NCBI GenBank assembly: GCA_964019155.1
Contig: OZ025241.1
Location: 4,216,764 to 4,280,763, forward strand
DNA length: 64,000 nt
Source of the DNA: Osedax fenrisi
Lineage: Eukaryota; Annelida; Polychaeta; Sabellida; Siboglinidae
Direction: 5' to 3'
Part shown: positions 62,446 to 64,000 of the stretch, piece by piece
Layout of the letters: each line of letters opens with the position of its first letter
Position numbering within the stretch: position 1 is the first letter of the stretch
Translations under genes and position numbers: made by a program
The notes under the pieces: model-generated
The model's input: the letters and a program-made list of their open reading frames with translations, nothing else
The model's database searches: none
Told to the model about the DNA's origin: nothing

Positions 62446-64000
62446 ATATTTTAAATATAGATGAATATAATGAAATACATTATAAAGATACAAGCCTATC
62501 AATGATATTATTAAATATACGAAGTTTTAATAAAAATATAAATAAATTATTAATATTTATCGATAACTTGACCCATAAACCTGATATTATTATATTAACG
62601 GAAACATGGCTTACTGATAAAGATTACCCAGATATATATTTCCCTAATTATAATATTTTTATAAAAAATAGAATATTATCCAATAAAAAGAGAGGCGGAG
62701 GTGTACTTATATTAGTTAGTAAACTGATAGAATGTTGCATAATTGAAGACCTTTCTTGTTCTATAATGGATTATATTGATATTATATCAATTAAAATAAT
62801 TATTAATTCTAATGATTTTAAAATTATATCATCTGTTTACAGATCACCTGATTATAATGGAAATGATTTTATTAATTTATTGTTTAACTTATTCCATAAA
62901 TATATAAGTAGAGAAATGTATATTTGTGGTGATTATAATATTAATTTATTAAATAATACTGTATTATCTAACTCGTTTAAAAATATATTGATCCAATTAG
63001 GTATATCTAATATAATTGATATGCCCACAAGAATCACCCAAAATTCAATATCAAGTTTAGACAATATTTTTACAAATTGTTCTGATGTAATACAAGGTGT
63101 AATACATACAGATATTAGCGATCATTCATTAATATTTTGTATTTTTAATTATAATCTATTTGTTAAAAGAAAGGATCAATATACATATTCAAGAAATATT
63201 AATGAATTAAATTTACATAATCTAAAATTAGAACTAGGTACAATACATTGGAATACCATTTTAAATAATCAGAATTGTTGTGAACTATACAATACATTTA
63301 TTGATATATTAACTAAGAGTATTAATAAGCACTGTCCTTTTATTAAAAAAAGAATAATTGAATCACAATTTTAATCCATGGCTAAATAATAAATTAAAAA
63401 ATGCAATAAAAAAGAAATATAAATTATATACAAAATACAAAATTAACAATTGTCCTTGTATATTTGGTAAATATAAAAAATTAAAAAATTAAATTAATAA
63501 AAATATTAAAATTTAAAAAAATAATTATCTATTATCAATTATCTATTAAAAAATCTTTTTACAGATATGCAAATACACAAGAAGAAAATTGGAAAGTCAT
63601 TAATAAAATAATAAAACCTACAGACTCGGATTATCCAAATACTTTCATAGATAATAATATTAAAATGAATGAAAGGTACGAACAATGTAATGCATTTAAT
63701 GAGTATTTTTCGAGCATTGGAAGTAAAATAAATAATTCAATTAATAATATAAATAAAAATGATTTTAAAGAATTTTTATCTAATAATTTTAATAGTTTTT
63801 ACTTTTTACCAATTGACAATGATGAAATAATTAAAGTGACTAAGGATATTAAATCAAAAAGATCATTAGATATAAATAATCATGACATGACCTTAATAAA
63901 AGATATTATTCAATATATTTTAGAACCATTAAAAAAGATATTTAATTTAAGTATCCAAACAAATACATTTCCTGACAATATGAAAATTGCAATTATTAAA
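62442..64000 (+). pseudogene. LINE ORF2 (endonuclease and start of reverse transcriptase), frameshifted, runs off window
   Basis: The open part 62,442-63,374 encodes an apurinic-type endonuclease: MILLNIRSFNKN (Asn), DIIILTETWL (Glu), SVYRSPDYNGNDF, YICGDYNINLL (Asp, Asn) and DISDHSLIF (Asp-His), all in order. A frameshift near 63,370 moves to NPWLNNKLKNAIKKK and a second near 63,490-63,545 to FYRYANTQEENWKVINKII, continuing through FNEYFSSIG and KSKRSLDINN to DNMKIAIIK at the window edge, just before the reverse transcriptase core. The protein would nick target DNA and copy element RNA in the nucleus; this copy is inactive. It is a Jockey/CR1-like family by its motifs. Confidence 0.85.

Noticed and set aside
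1..64000. tRNA, rRNA or other structured RNA genes
   Set aside because: I saw no cloverleaf with conserved A/B boxes or rRNA core by reading, but I could not run a covariance search, so absence is not established.

Overview
The window is very AT-rich eukaryotic nuclear DNA (about four-fifths A+T by eye, not computed). It is full of (TA)n runs, minisatellites and decayed transposons. Spliced genes with GT-AG introns, a BTB-BACK-kelch gene family and a GINS4/SLD5 gene point to an animal genome; arthropod-like LINE, hAT, pogo and Ty3-type elements fit, but I cannot name the species.

The backbone is a tandem segmental duplication seen three times. Head A (1-11.5 kb) and head B (22.89-33.8 kb) are nearly identical. 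Head C (50.37-59.3 kb) is clearly older and more diverged. Between heads lie 'tails' (17.6-22.89 kb and 46.2-50.37 kb), which resemble each other less than heads A and B do, and unit-specific 'middles' (11.5-17.6 kb and 33.8-46.2 kb) filled with repeats. The 22.89 kb periodicity runs off the left edge.

Each head carries, on the minus strand, (i) a BTB-BACK-kelch gene whose large exon 3 is open in all three copies and (ii) just downstream, five exons of the replication gene GINS4/SLD5, with splice sites and intron phases still readable but broken by different mutations in A/B and in C. I inferred the GINS4 gene by translating conserved, GC-richer islands of the minus strand; it is invisible as a long ORF. 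Each tail carries a relic of an older kelch copy with a large foldback element inside it, and, on the plus strand, a decaying Asn/Lys-rich gene I do not recognise. That gene's 3' end falls at the unit junctions (44, 22,933 and 50,410).

Only one first exon of the kelch gene is visible (43,738-43,839), joined to a second-exon copy at 41,100-41,303 that has no exon 3 of its own. In A and B the intron 1 region has been replaced by CTCGAG-rich and TTCGAA-rich minisatellites. In C, intron 1 is intact up to 62.0 kb, then runs into a LINE that continues past the window end.

Mobile elements include a hAT element with an 8-bp target duplication (14,742-15,892), a pogo-like MITE with an empty site in the sister copies (53,290-54,009), an internally deleted Ty3/gypsy-like element (35.7-37.85 kb), several LINE fragments and several foldback elements.
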